Shown: positions 26,299 to 35,919 of the stretch, piece after piece
Layout: every line of letters starts with the position of its first letter
How positions within the stretch are numbered: position 1 is the first letter of the stretch
Assembly (NCBI RefSeq): GCF_900112955.1
Contig: NZ_FONP01000006.1
Span: 1 to 64,000 of the forward strand
DNA length: 64,000 bases
Direction: 5' to 3'
Source of the DNA: Peptostreptococcus sp. D1
Lineage (GTDB): Bacteria > Bacillota > Clostridia > Peptostreptococcales > Peptostreptococcaceae
Made by a program: the position numbers and the translations under genes
The notes under the pieces: generated by a model
Seen by the model: only the letters and a program-made list of their open reading frames with translations
Database searches by the model: none
What the model was told of the DNA's origin: nothing

Positions 26299-28134
26299 TT
26301 ACTTAAAATTTAGTAAATCTAAAAATCTGGATACTATTAATTCATTTTCTGTTAACTCTGCATTTTCCTTTAGCTTATTTTTTACATCAAGTGGATTGTC
26401 AGTGATAACTCCATCAATCTCCAGCTTTGTCATATTTTCAATGGACTCCTCTGAGTTTACAGTCCAAGCAATTACCTTTTTCCCAATTTCATGTATTGAA
26501 TCAACATTCTTGTCAGTAATCTCATTTTCCTCCAACATAAAATAGTCTACATTGATATTTGTATAGTCACCTATTTTTAAATAATTAATCAAGCCTGTAT
26601 TAAAAGTTATGTCCTTATTTTCAATATATTCGACATTTGATTTTGTCAAAGATGTAAAAATCACCTGAGCTTTCATGCCTTTCTTATCGACAATATTCAT
26701 TAGGTCATCCATCATCCTTTGATCGACATTACCTTTTAGCTCCAAGTTTATTCCTATTTTATCCTTGCATAGCTCCAATACCTCTTCAATGGTTGGAACC
26801 TTTTCATTCTTGTATTTATCTCCAAATCCTTTGCCAATTCTTATTTCCTTGATTTGGTCATATGTCAAATCCAAAACCTCTTCATTTATGAAAGTATTAT
26901 TAGAGCTGGCAACTCTTGCAAAATTTTTATCGTGATTTAGTACATACGACCTATCCTTGGTTCTTTGAACATCTATTTCAATATAGTCTATTTTTTCTGA
27001 TATAGATTTTTTTATCGAACTAATACTGTTTTCTGGTACTCCATCGCCAAAACCTCTATGCCCCATTATCATGATTTGACTGTTGTACCCAAGAAATTCC
27101 CTTGTAAATACCGCAAGAAAAACTGATATAGGAACAAAAACTACTAGACAAATAGCTATAAAGGTTTTTTTTCGCATAAATAATTTGTCCAAAATAGATT
27201 TCTTCTTTTTTTCTTTTATCTGTACAAATATTCGATCTTCATTCGGAACTAATTGGTAGAATATCTTCGTAAAATGTAGACATTCAAACGGAACCACTAG
27301 CATAGATATCAATAATATCACTATACTATGAAGCTGAAGCAAAAGCATCGCCAATGATTTCCCAAAAAATCCACTTGATGATTTAAAAAATAACATCAGT
27401 GCAAAAATCCAAATGAACAATACCAAGGCTATTACTACTGTATTTATAATGGTTATTCCAACAATATCAACAAAAAACTTCTTTTTATTTTTTACAACTA
27501 ATTCAAAGCTCGACTTGATAGCCTTCGTTGAATTCTGTCCACAAATAATCATAAAATGGAATGTGAATACCATAAATACGCTTGATAAAAACACGATACC
27601 TATAATTATGTAGTATATTACTTTAAAAGTGATATTTGTCTGTATCACACTCATCACGAAATTTGGGATATAAAAGCCCTTCAAGAAAGAAAGCTTTAAT
27701 CCAAACCCACTTAGTGGTGCAAGTATTAACAAGTATATTATTATCATGACACCACCAAAAGACATCATCCTTGGAAGCAGATTCCAGTTATACTTCAATA
27801 AATCAAAATATCCCGACTCACTTTGCTTATCTTCAATTTTCGAACTTATCGCAATATACCCACTGATTTCTAATATTATTTCAACCATAACAGTAAAAAA
27901 CATCATGATAAGAAAAATAAATCCCCTGGCTGAAAACAGAAAATTTAATATGTCTCCATTACTAAGTAAATTATAACCCTTGCTTTTTATCAAAAATCCG
28001 CTTATCAACCCATATGAAGGAATTATTATCATAGATAATATAGATTTTGTCACGAGCTGATATTTTATAAATTGAGCCAAATTGGAAAAAAAGCTTCTAA
28101 TAAACTCAAGATATACTCTAAATAAATGCCTCAA
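26299..28134 (-). CDS. Membrane-anchored glycerophosphodiester phosphodiesterase
   Basis: A 611-residue two-part protein. Residues 1-340 hold about seven or eight membrane segments of the type fused to GDPDs in Firmicutes; residues 350-600 are a GDPD TIM barrel with GHRGFGDGVPENS (His359), the metal site EIDVQRTKD, the second catalytic histidine in VLNHD, and GINLELKGN with another ligand. It should hydrolyse glycerophosphodiesters, perhaps from lipoteichoic acid or phospholipids, at the outer membrane face. The start is TTG at 28134, supported by AGGAGGGG. It stands alone on the minus strand, facing thrB. Confidence 0.92.
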   Translation of the reverse strand: MRHLFRVYLEFIRSFFSNLAQFIKYQLVTKSILSMIIIPSYGLISGFLIKSKGYNLLSNGDILNFLFSARGFIFLIMMFFTVMVEIILEISGYIAISSKIEDKQSESGYFDLLKYNWNLLPRMMSFGGVMIIIYLLILAPLSGFGLKLSFLKGFYIPNFVMSVIQTNITFKVIYYIIIGIVFLSSVFMVFTFHFMIICGQNSTKAIKSSFELVVKNKKKFFVDIVGITIINTVVIALVLFIWIFALMLFFKSSSGFFGKSLAMLLLQLHSIVILLISMLVVPFECLHFTKIFYQLVPNEDRIFVQIKEKKKKSILDKLFMRKKTFIAICLVVFVPISVFLAVFTREFLGYNSQIMIMGHRGFGDGVPENSISSIKKSISEKIDYIEIDVQRTKDRSYVLNHDKNFARVASSNNTFINEEVLDLTYDQIKEIRIGKGFGDKYKNEKVPTIEEVLELCKDKIGINLELKGNVDQRMMDDLMNIVDKKGMKAQVIFTSLTKSNVEYIENKDITFNTGLINYLKIGDYTNINVDYFMLEENEITDKNVDSIHEIGKKVIAWTVNSEESIENMTKLEIDGVITDNPLDVKNKLKENAELTENELIVSRFLDLLNFK

Positions 28135-28157
28135 TTAAACCCCTCCTAAATATCTTA

Positions 28158-28445
28158 TTAAATTATTCCAAAAATAGACAATATCATAGGTACAAATACA
28201 GCTGGTGCAATATTTGCAACCCTTATATTTTTGTCCAATACCAAATTTACTGCTATATCCAAAATCGCAATACCTCCTATACTACTAACAGTGCAATGGC
28301 TGGATTACCTGAGTATCTACTGATAATTGTCACTAACAGCACAAATAGTCCTTGATAAATAAACGCGCTTATTGATGAAAAAGCAACACAAATACCTATT
28401 GTTGCTACGAATACTATGCTAATACATTTATCAAATTTACTCCCA
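28158..28445 (-). pseudogene. Frameshifted C-terminal remnant of a DUF554 membrane protein
   Basis: On the minus strand one frame reads ISIVFVATIGICVAFSSISA followed by FIYQGLFVLL, and a second frame continues with IGGIAILDIAVNL and KNIRVANIAPAVFVPM, ending at a stop at 28158. Both blocks match the second half of DUF554 transporters-like proteins, where GVAFSAIPVLIYQG is followed by GGLLILGIGLNLL and IRVANLLPALV. One frameshift separates them near 28300 and the first half of about 230 residues is missing. The bases from 28446 to 28582 show no gene. Confidence 0.7.
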
Positions 28446-28582
28446 TATTCGAAATTATTTTCTCAATAATACCTTTTCCTTAATATTCAATTTTATAATG
28501 TTTTTTTAATTATACAAAGCACTTGTTTTATACCTAATTTTATACTTTAGCCAATATTCTATTATCTAATTTATTTTCTTAT

Positions 28583-30112
28583 TTATTTATCAAAAATCCT
28601 TTTATCCATCAACTTCAGATTTTCTGATACTCTTGTTCTGAAATCCATTACACCGAATATCTCACTTTCTATATCAATTCCTGGAGCGACCTCAATTAAG
28701 ATTAATCCTTCTTCATCATATTTGAACACACATCTCTCAGTAACCAAAATAATATTTTGTCCATTGATCCTACTCTGATGTGCACTAAATGTTATTTCAT
28801 CAATACTATTTTTAAATTTTTTAGTCTTGCCTTCACTCAATATTACAAGCTTTCCATTTTCAAATTTCGTCTTCAATCCATTGGAGGTCATCGTTCCACA
28901 AAATACAATATTCTTTGTCGATTGTGTTATATCAATAAATCCTCCACAGCCACCAATTCTATCTCCAAACCTACTCACATTAATATTTCCATTGAAATCA
29001 ATTTGTGCGAATCCCAAAAAAGATTTATCCAAGCCACCACTATTATAAAAATCAAACTGAGATGCCATAGGTAAAGCTGCCCATGCATTTACAGCGGAAC
29101 CAAAATTTGATCCTCCCAAAGGTATTCCTCCGATAAGCCCGCTTTCAACTGTCAAAACTATATCGGAAATTCCTGCTTCTACTGCTGCAGAAGATACAGC
29201 CTCCGGTATTCCAATTCCCAAATTGACAACAGATCCACTTTTCAATTCCTCTATAGCTCTCCTCGCAATTATTTTTCTCTCATCAAAAATCATACCTGAT
29301 ATTGAAAATTCATTGGAGTTATATTTTCCTGCAATAACTGGACTATAAAAAGTTCCTGGTGTCTGTCTATGATATATCTCTGGCTCCTCAGATATGACGA
29401 CAGCATCCACAAACACACCTGGAATTACAACATCTTTTCTATTGATCGATTCAGAGGACACAATGTTTTTTACCTGAACAATAACCTTTCCTCCACTAGC
29501 CTTAACCGCCATTGCAATATCCAATGAATCTATTATTGAAGACTCGTCTTCCATGGTAATATTTCCATGCTCATCTGCGGTCGTACCTCTTATTATGCCT
29601 ATATCATACTTAGGAACCTTATACTTTAGATATTCAACATCGTCAATATATATCAGCTCCACCAAATCTTCCTTTGCAGCTTCGTTTACCTTTCCACCCT
29701 TAAGTCTCGGATCGCAATATGTATTCAAGCCTATCCTTGTTATTTCAAAAGGCTTTTTCCCCGCCGCTTGTCTATACAGATGGGATATTACGCCCTGAGG
29801 AAAATTATATGCCTCAACCTCATTGTTCAGTGCCATTTTTATCATTGGCTGATTATTTGCAAAGTGTGCTGTAACATATCTCCTTATCAAACCCGGATAG
29901 CTCATTTCACATACCCCTTGATCTCTGTTATTTCCTATTCCAGCACCTTGATAAATAGTTAAACCTCTGGGACTTCCAGTATTTTTAAACCTTTTACCAA
30001 TGCCCACCATTATTTCTCTAGCTGCAGTCGCCAACATAAAACCAGACAGTGCAACTGTATCACCGTCTTTTATAAGATTAATAGCCTCGTCCAACTTCAT
30101 GCTCTTATTCAT
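28583..30112 (-). CDS. Acyl-CoA:carboxylate CoA-transferase (fused alpha-beta, propionate/acetoacetate type)
   Basis: A 509-residue family I CoA-transferase in which both subunits are joined. The alpha half begins with EAINLIKDGDTVALSGF; the beta half carries the catalytic glutamate in LTVESGLIGGIPLGG near residue 330 and NLGIGIPEAVSS before it. AQIDFNGNINVSRFGDRIGG and GGCGGFIDITQ close the fold. Such enzymes move CoA between short-chain acids in fermentation; the acid used here cannot be told. GGGGGAAG precedes the ATG. It is monocistronic, after the glyA terminator, and no beta-oxidation or butyrate genes lie nearby. Confidence 0.9.
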   Translation of the reverse strand: MNKSMKLDEAINLIKDGDTVALSGFMLATAAREIMVGIGKRFKNTGSPRGLTIYQGAGIGNNRDQGVCEMSYPGLIRRYVTAHFANNQPMIKMALNNEVEAYNFPQGVISHLYRQAAGKKPFEITRIGLNTYCDPRLKGGKVNEAAKEDLVELIYIDDVEYLKYKVPKYDIGIIRGTTADEHGNITMEDESSIIDSLDIAMAVKASGGKVIVQVKNIVSSESINRKDVVIPGVFVDAVVISEEPEIYHRQTPGTFYSPVIAGKYNSNEFSISGMIFDERKIIARRAIEELKSGSVVNLGIGIPEAVSSAAVEAGISDIVLTVESGLIGGIPLGGSNFGSAVNAWAALPMASQFDFYNSGGLDKSFLGFAQIDFNGNINVSRFGDRIGGCGGFIDITQSTKNIVFCGTMTSNGLKTKFENGKLVILSEGKTKKFKNSIDEITFSAHQSRINGQNIILVTERCVFKYDEEGLILIEVAPGIDIESEIFGVMDFRTRVSENLKLMDKRIFDK

Positions 30113-30127
30113 ACTTCCCCCAAAAAT

Positions 30128-30161
30128 AATAGAGTGAGAAATTAAATTCTCCCACTCTATT
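30128..30161 (-). terminator. Terminator of glyA
   Basis: AATAGAGTG (30128-30136) pairs with CACTCTATT (30153-30161); on the minus strand ATTTTTG follows. It lies between glyA and the CoA-transferase start. Confidence 0.75.
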
Positions 30162-30248
30162 TTATCATACTTTTAACTAAAAAAAATTAATATTTATTAT
30201 TCTAATATCAACTATTTTAAATTTGAAAAACAAATAATATAATTGCTT

Positions 30249-31487
30249 CTATTTTTCAAATTTTGGCAATGGATATTTCTCAGTTAATTCCACAACAATT
30301 TTCTGCGCAGCTTCTATATCTCTATGAGTTATTACTAAATCGATAGCCTCAGCAATTTTTATCATATCATTTCCATTCATACCTCTTGATGTGACAGCAG
30401 GTGTACCAATTCTAATTCCACTAGTTTCTACAAAGCTTGCTTTATCAAATGGTATAGAGTTTTTATTCACAGTTATATACGCCTCGTCCAAAAGAGTTTC
30501 AGCCTCTTTTCCAGTCATTTTCTTTGAAACTAGATTCAGCAGTATCAAATGATTATCTGTTCCTCCTGAAACCAAGTCAAAGCCTCTCTTTTTCAACTCA
30601 TCAGCTAGGATGGAAGCATTTTCAACGATATTTTTCTGATATTCTATGAAATCATTCTGTAGAGCTTCCTTGAAACACACTGCCTTTGCCGCAATGATGT
30701 GTTCCAGAGGACCACCTTGAATTCCAGGAAAAATTGCCTTATCAATTTTTTTTGCATATTTTTCCTTACAAAGGATTATTCCACCTCTTGGTCCTCTCAA
30801 GGTTTTATGAGTAGTACTAGTCACAAAATCGGCAAATTCGACTGGATTATTATGTAATCCAGCAGCAACCAAGCCTGCAATATGAGCCATATCCACCATA
30901 AAATATGCATTCACTTCCCTTGCAATATCAGAAATTTTCTTGAAATCAATCTCCCTTGGATAAGCACTAGCTCCAGCTACTATCAGCCTTGGTTTTTCTA
31001 TAAGAGCTATTTCTCTCAATCTGTCATAGTCTATCATTTCAGTGTCTGGATTTACTCCATAAGCTATAAAATTGTAGTTGACACCAGACATATTTACTGG
31101 AGAACCATGTGTCAAATGACCACCCTGAGACAAATCCATGCCCAAAACCTTATCTCCATAATCCAATACAGCAAAATACACTGCTTGATTTGCTTGTGAT
31201 CCAGAATGAGGTTGAACATTGGCATGCTCAGCACCAAAAATTCTTTTCAATCTTTCTATTGCAAGATTTTCTAACTCATCGACATATTGACAACCACCAT
31301 AATATCTTTTAGAAGGATACCCTTCTGCATACTTATTTGTGAAATAGCTTCCCATAGTTTCCATAACAGCATTGGATACAATATTTTCAGAAGCTATCAA
31401 TTCAATATTTCTCTGTTGCCTATCATATTCTTTGACTAAAGTTTCATAAACTTCTTGATCTGTTTTCCTTAGATACTCAAATTTCAT
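30249..31487 (-). CDS. glyA: Serine hydroxymethyltransferase
   Basis: A 412-residue PLP enzyme that interconverts serine and glycine with transfer of one carbon to tetrahydrofolate. The PLP lysine is in [12 protein letters not shown] near residue 228; [15 protein letters not shown] near the N-terminus, [15 protein letters not shown] and [14 protein letters not shown] are family signatures. AAGGAGG precedes the ATG. It is monocistronic. Functionally it is downstream of the serine genes at 43-47 kb and the main source of one-carbon units. Confidence 0.97.
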   Translation of the reverse strand: MKFEYLRKTDQEVYETLVKEYDRQQRNIELIASENIVSNAVMETMGSYFTNKYAEGYPSKRYYGGCQYVDELENLAIERLKRIFGAEHANVQPHSGSQANQAVYFAVLDYGDKVLGMDLSQGGHLTHGSPVNMSGVNYNFIAYGVNPDTEMIDYDRLREIALIEKPRLIVAGASAYPREIDFKKISDIAREVNAYFMVDMAHIAGLVAAGLHNNPVEFADFVTSTTHKTLRGPRGGIILCKEKYAKKIDKAIFPGIQGGPLEHIIAAKAVCFKEALQNDFIEYQKNIVENASILADELKKRGFDLVSGGTDNHLILLNLVSKKMTGKEAETLLDEAYITVNKNSIPFDKASFVETSGIRIGTPAVTSRGMNGNDMIKIAEAIDLVITHRDIEAAQKIVVELTEKYPLPKFEK

Positions 31488-31599
31488 AATACATGACCTC
31501 CTTCATAAACTACTATTTCACGATATGAATCTACCATGCAGTCTTTTTTATAATCTTTTTATTATTATACCAAAAAAATCGCTATTATAACATATTCTA

Positions 31600-32391
31600 T
31601 TACTCTGCTATAATTAAATTTATCCCCATTTTATTTATAATTTCCATCCACTCATCACTGATTCCTCTGTCGGTGATAATATTATCTATGTAATCAAGCT
31701 CACATATAAAAGCAGATGCCACATTCCCAAGCTTGGAGGAATCCACCAGCAAAAAAACTTCTAGTGAATTACTAATCACCTCTTTTTTCAGCAATATTTC
31801 ATAGGAGTATGCACATGTTATGCCTAGCTTTTCGTGAACTCCCGCAGCCGACAAAAACAATTTATTAGTCCTCGTATTCTTTACAAGCTCCATGTCTATT
31901 GATGGCTCAAACATTCCTGTATCTCTATGGAATTTCCCTCCAGATACAATTATTTCTGCATTTGGCTTTCCAAGAAGGTGAATAAGGTTATTTGCACTAA
32001 ACACCAACGCCGTAAAGCTCAACTCGTTATCTATGTTTTGGGTTAATTTTTCAGTTGTAGTTCCCGTATCAATCACAATAACATCATTTTCACACACAAA
32101 TTCAGCTGCTTTTTTTCCAATACAGTTCTTTTGATATTCCATTTTATGAGAGTTTATACTTATACTATATGAAAGCTCGTCAGATTTATTTACTGGATTG
32201 TCTTCTCTGGGATTAAAAACAGCTGCACCATAAAAATTATCTATTATATTTTTCTCTTCAAGAGTTTTTAAATCTCTTCTAATTGTCATTTCAGATACAT
32301 TTAGTTCATTAGCCAAATCTTTTACTGATGAACCATTTGAACTTTTCAAAATAGATATTATATTATTAATTCTATCTTCTTTTTTAGACAA
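31600..32391 (-). CDS. DeoR-family transcriptional regulator of the deo operon
   Basis: A 263-residue regulator. Residues 1-60 form a DeoR helix-turn-helix with VKDLANELNVSEMTIRRDL; residues 80-245 form the sugar-phosphate-sensing domain with VIDTGTTTEKL and NLIHLLGKPNAEIIVSGG. The start is TTG at 32391 after GGGGGTGG. It is divergent from deoC-deoB-nupC-pdp and two inverted repeats lie in the shared 300-base gap, so it most likely represses that operon and responds to deoxyribose 5-phosphate or a related sugar phosphate. The target and ligand are inferred from position and family. Confidence 0.88.
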   Translation of the reverse strand: MSKKEDRINNIISILKSSNGSSVKDLANELNVSEMTIRRDLKTLEEKNIIDNFYGAAVFNPREDNPVNKSDELSYSISINSHKMEYQKNCIGKKAAEFVCENDVIVIDTGTTTEKLTQNIDNELSFTALVFSANNLIHLLGKPNAEIIVSGGKFHRDTGMFEPSIDMELVKNTRTNKLFLSAAGVHEKLGITCAYSYEILLKKEVISNSLEVFLLVDSSKLGNVASAFICELDYIDNIITDRGISDEWMEIINKMGINLIIAE

Positions 32392-32530
32392 AATGCCACC
32401 CCCGCTCCTGTGTATAAAATCAATTTTAGATAATTATATCATAATATCAAAAAAAAATCTAAATATAAAGGTATTTTTTGTTACTTTTTAAAAAAATCTA
32501 TAAAAACATTCTATTTTATGATTTAATTAT

Positions 32531-32545
32531 AACATTTTTAATGTT
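32531..32545. promoter_or_regulatory. Candidate operator upstream of the deo promoter
   Basis: AACATT-TTT-AATGTT, an inverted repeat 47 bases before the -35 box of deoC. It shares the AACAT half-site sense with the operator at 32639-32656. Confidence 0.4.
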
Positions 32546-32591
32546 TTTTGAGAAAATACAATCTATTTTTGATTGATAATTAACAAAATTA

Positions 32592-32620
32592 TTGACAAAA
32601 AATATTTTCAAGTGTATTAT
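32592..32620 (+). promoter_or_regulatory. Promoter of the deo operon
   Basis: TTGACA (32592-32597), 17 bases, TATTAT (32615-32620). Confidence 0.75.
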
Positions 32621-32638
32621 TATAGTCATAGAGCTAAA

Positions 32639-32656
32639 ATGTTCGAGAAAGAACAT
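32639..32656. promoter_or_regulatory. Probable operator just downstream of the deo transcription start
   Basis: ATGTTC-GAGAAA-GAACAT, a perfect 6-6-6 inverted repeat about 12 bases after the predicted start of transcription, a repressor position. The divergent DeoR-family protein is the natural candidate binder. Confidence 0.6.
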
Positions 32657-32694
32657 AAAAAAACAAAAATCTAACTTATTTGAAAGGAGTAATA

Positions 32695-33363
32695 ATGGAA
32701 AAAGAATTTATACTAAGTCATATTGACCACACGCTTCTAAAGGCATATTCAACATGGGAAGACATCGTAAAATTGTGTGATGAAGCTGTCAAATTCAAAA
32801 CTGCATCGGTTTGTATTCCACAAACATACATCAAAAGAGTGCATGAACGCTATAATACAAAGATAAACATTTGTACGGTAGTTGGTTTTCCTTTGGGATA
32901 TAACTCTACCGAATCAAAGCTGTTAGAAGTAAAAAATGCATTAGAGGATGGTGCAAATGAAATAGATATGGTGCTCAACATCTCAGATGTAAAAAATGGA
33001 GATTACAAAAAAGTAGAATCTGAAATATGCGAATTGAAAAAAGCTTGTGGAAACAAAATTTTGAAAGTAATTGTAGAAACCTGTTATCTTACTGAAAAAG
33101 AAAAAATAGAAATGTGTAAGGCTGTGACAAATGCAAAAGCTGACTATATTAAAACTTCTACAGGATTCGGTACTGGTGGTGCAACAATGGAAGACATTTT
33201 ATTGTTCAAAAAACACATCGGATCAGAGGTGAAAATCAAGGCTGCAGGTGGTGTAAAAAGTATCGACGACCTAGAAGCATTTATTGATGCCGGATGCTCA
33301 AGAATAGGCACTAGCTCGGCAGTCAGCATGCTAAAAGGAGAAAAAAACGATTTAGGATATTAA
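32695..33363 (+). CDS. deoC: Deoxyribose-phosphate aldolase
   Basis: A 222-residue class I aldolase that splits deoxyribose 5-phosphate into acetaldehyde and glyceraldehyde 3-phosphate. SHIDHTLLKAYSTW at the N-terminus, VVGFPLGYNSTESK, the proton-relay lysine region LKVIVETCYLT and the Schiff-base lysine in YIKTSTGFGTGGAT are present. GAAAGGAG fixes the ATG at 32695 over an upstream in-frame TTG. First gene of the deo operon, under a consensus promoter with an operator-like repeat. Confidence 0.97.
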   Translation: MEKEFILSHIDHTLLKAYSTWEDIVKLCDEAVKFKTASVCIPQTYIKRVHERYNTKINICTVVGFPLGYNSTESKLLEVKNALEDGANEIDMVLNISDVKNGDYKKVESEICELKKACGNKILKVIVETCYLTEKEKIEMCKAVTNAKADYIKTSTGFGTGGATMEDILLFKKHIGSEVKIKAAGGVKSIDDLEAFIDAGCSRIGTSSAVSMLKGEKNDLGY

Positions 33364-33390
33364 AAACTTACAATTATTAAAGGATGAATT

Positions 33391-34581
33391 ATGAAAAGAA
33401 ATAAAGTAAAAAGAGTTTTTCTGATTGTATTAGATAGCTTTGGAATTGGAGAAATGCCTGATGCAGAAAAATATGGAGATAAAGGTAGTAATACACTTTC
33501 AGCAATATCTAAATCTGAAAAATATAACACTCCTTGGTTGCAGAAAATGGGACTTTTTAATATCGAAGGTGTACAAGAGCTCAATATGGCAACAAAGGAT
33601 CCAATAGGTAGCTTTGCAAGATTAGCAGAAGCTTCTAATGGAAAAGATACAACAATCGGTCATTGGGAAATATCCGGGATAATTTCGAAAAAGTCACTAC
33701 CAACCTTTCCAGATGGCTTTCCAAATTATTTTTTAGAGGAATTTTCTAAAAGAGTTGGAAGAGGTTGTCTTTGCAACAAACCATATTCTGGAACTGATGT
33801 TATCAGAGATTTTGGTGAGCAACACATTAACTCTGGTGACTTGATAGTCTACACTTCAGCAGATTCAGTTTTTCAGATTGCGGCTCATGAGGAAATTATT
33901 CCTCTAAATGAATTGTATAGCTACTGTGAAACTGCTAGAGAAATGCTAAAAGGCGATAAACTTGGTGTTGGAAGAGTAATTGCCAGACCTTTTGTTGGCT
34001 ATGCTGGTAATTTTACTAGAACATCAAACAGACATGACTACTCTCTACTACCTCCATCAAAGACAATCATGGACGAACTAATAGAAAATGGATATCAGAC
34101 AATTGGAGTTGGAAAGATTTTTGATATTTTTGCCGGTAAGGGAATACAAAAAACATACAAAATGAAAGATAATTCTGATGGCATGAATATAACTTTGAGC
34201 TTGATGGACGAAGATTTTGAAGGTCTATGCTTTGTCAATCTTGTTGATTTCGATATGAAATATGGTCACAGAAACGATGTGGATGGATACGCAAATGCTG
34301 CAACTGAGTTCGATATTCAGCTTGAAAAAATGATAAAAAAAATGAATAAGGATGATGTTCTGATTGTTACAGCTGATCATGGCTGTGATCCATCAACACC
34401 TAGTACAGATCATTCAAGAGAGTACGTACCAATGATGATTTATGGAGACATCATCAAACCAGGAGTAAATCTTGGAACTAGAGATAGTTTTTCCGACATC
34501 GCAAAAACAATCTCAGAAATTTTGTCTACAAAAGGTGATTTTTGTGGAAATAGTTTTCTAAATAAAATAGTCAAAAACTAG
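33391..34581 (+). CDS. deoB: Phosphopentomutase
   Basis: A 396-residue alkaline-phosphatase-superfamily enzyme that converts (deoxy)ribose 1-phosphate to the 5-phosphate. The metal and phospho-acceptor residues are in IVLDSFGIGEMPDA, KDTTIGHWE (acceptor Thr), FVNLVDFDMKYGHRND and TADHGCDPSTPSTDHSRE. AAAGGATG precedes the ATG. It acts between Pdp and DeoC; nupC begins eight bases after its stop. Full length. Confidence 0.97.
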   Translation: MKRNKVKRVFLIVLDSFGIGEMPDAEKYGDKGSNTLSAISKSEKYNTPWLQKMGLFNIEGVQELNMATKDPIGSFARLAEASNGKDTTIGHWEISGIISKKSLPTFPDGFPNYFLEEFSKRVGRGCLCNKPYSGTDVIRDFGEQHINSGDLIVYTSADSVFQIAAHEEIIPLNELYSYCETAREMLKGDKLGVGRVIARPFVGYAGNFTRTSNRHDYSLLPPSKTIMDELIENGYQTIGVGKIFDIFAGKGIQKTYKMKDNSDGMNITLSLMDEDFEGLCFVNLVDFDMKYGHRNDVDGYANAATEFDIQLEKMIKKMNKDDVLIVTADHGCDPSTPSTDHSREYVPMMIYGDIIKPGVNLGTRDSFSDIAKTISEILSTKGDFCGNSFLNKIVKN

Positions 34582-34589
34582 GAGGACAT

Positions 34590-35792
34590 ATGAAAATTTT
34601 ATTAAACATTTTAGGAATTATTGTTATCTTGGCATTAATGTTTGCCATATCGTACAATAGAAAAGCCATCGACAAAAAGCAAATAATAAAGGCTTTGATT
34701 GTACAATTTATTATCGCAGCACTTATCGTAAAGCTTCCAGCCGGTAGAGGTGTCATTTCGAGCGTAAGTGACGCAGTTGCAAAGGTATTAGGTTACGGTA
34801 GCGAGGGAATACAGTTTGTTTTCGGATCTCTTGGTCTGTCTAGCGCACCAACAGGATTTATTTTCGCATTCCAGACCTTGGGTAATATAGTGTTTATCTC
34901 TGCGTTAGTAGGAATGTTGTATTATTTAGGAATTTTAGGATTTATAGTTTCAAAAATAGGCTGGGTTCTTGGAAAAGCATTTAAAACTTCTGAGGTAGAA
35001 AGCTTCGTTGCAGTTGCAAATATGTTCTTAGGTCAAACTGACTCTCCGATATTAGTAAGCAAATATCTTAATTTAATGACTGATAGTGAAATAATGTTAG
35101 TTTTAGTTTCTGGTATGGGAAGTATGTCAGTTAGTATCATAGCTGGATACGTTGCATTAGGTATACCAATGGAATCATTACTTATTGCATCTACTCTAGT
35201 ACCCGTAGGCTCAATAATCATTTCAAAGATTGTATGTCCTCAGTCAGATAAAGTCAACGAAATTGATGAAGTCAAAATGGACAGAAAAGGTAATAATGAA
35301 AATGTAATCGATGCACTTTCTGCAGGCGCAATGGATGGTATGCAGATGGCAATGGCAATTGGTGCTGCACTTATCGCCATAATTTCAATAGTTGCACTTA
35401 TCAACGGTATTTTGGGTAACTTTGGTCTATCACTTGAAGGAATTTTATCATATATATTCGCACCAATCGGTTATATGATGGGACTTGATGGTGGAAATAT
35501 ATTAAAAGCAGGTGAACTATTAGGCTCAAAGCTTGTTTTAAATGAATTCGTAGCATATGGAAAGCTTGCTCCAATCTTAGCTGGAATGGATCAGAGAACA
35601 GCTCTTATGCTTTGTATCTCATTAGCTGGATTCGCTAATGTAGGAAGTATAGGTATGTGTGTTTCTGGTATTTCTATACTTTGTCCAGAAAAAAAATCTA
35701 CTCTTGCCAAACTTGGAGTCAGAGGAATGATAGGCGGATTCTCAGTTAGTTTATTATCAGCACTAATAGTTGGATTATTAATGCTGATATAA
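34590..35792 (+). CDS. nupC: Concentrative nucleoside transporter, NupC family
   Basis: A 400-residue membrane protein of the CNT family that imports nucleosides with a cation. It has an N-terminal pair of helices, a central region with LGQTDSPILVSKYL and GMGSMSVSIIAGYVALG, and a C-terminal part with LNEFVAYGKL and ALMLCISLAGFANVGSIG, all CNT signatures. TAGGAGGAC precedes the ATG. Its place in the deo operon indicates uptake of (deoxy)nucleosides for the enzymes beside it. Confidence 0.94.
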   Translation: MKILLNILGIIVILALMFAISYNRKAIDKKQIIKALIVQFIIAALIVKLPAGRGVISSVSDAVAKVLGYGSEGIQFVFGSLGLSSAPTGFIFAFQTLGNIVFISALVGMLYYLGILGFIVSKIGWVLGKAFKTSEVESFVAVANMFLGQTDSPILVSKYLNLMTDSEIMLVLVSGMGSMSVSIIAGYVALGIPMESLLIASTLVPVGSIIISKIVCPQSDKVNEIDEVKMDRKGNNENVIDALSAGAMDGMQMAMAIGAALIAIISIVALINGILGNFGLSLEGILSYIFAPIGYMMGLDGGNILKAGELLGSKLVLNEFVAYGKLAPILAGMDQRTALMLCISLAGFANVGSIGMCVSGISILCPEKKSTLAKLGVRGMIGGFSVSLLSALIVGLLMLI

Positions 35793-35919
35793 CCATTTCA
35801 GAATCCTAACTATTCTACATAGATTCGATTATATCGAAAATAAATAAAAAAACATAGCTACTATCTATATATGTTAAAACATTAATATGTAAATTTAAAT
35901 TTTTAGAAAGAGGCAAATT

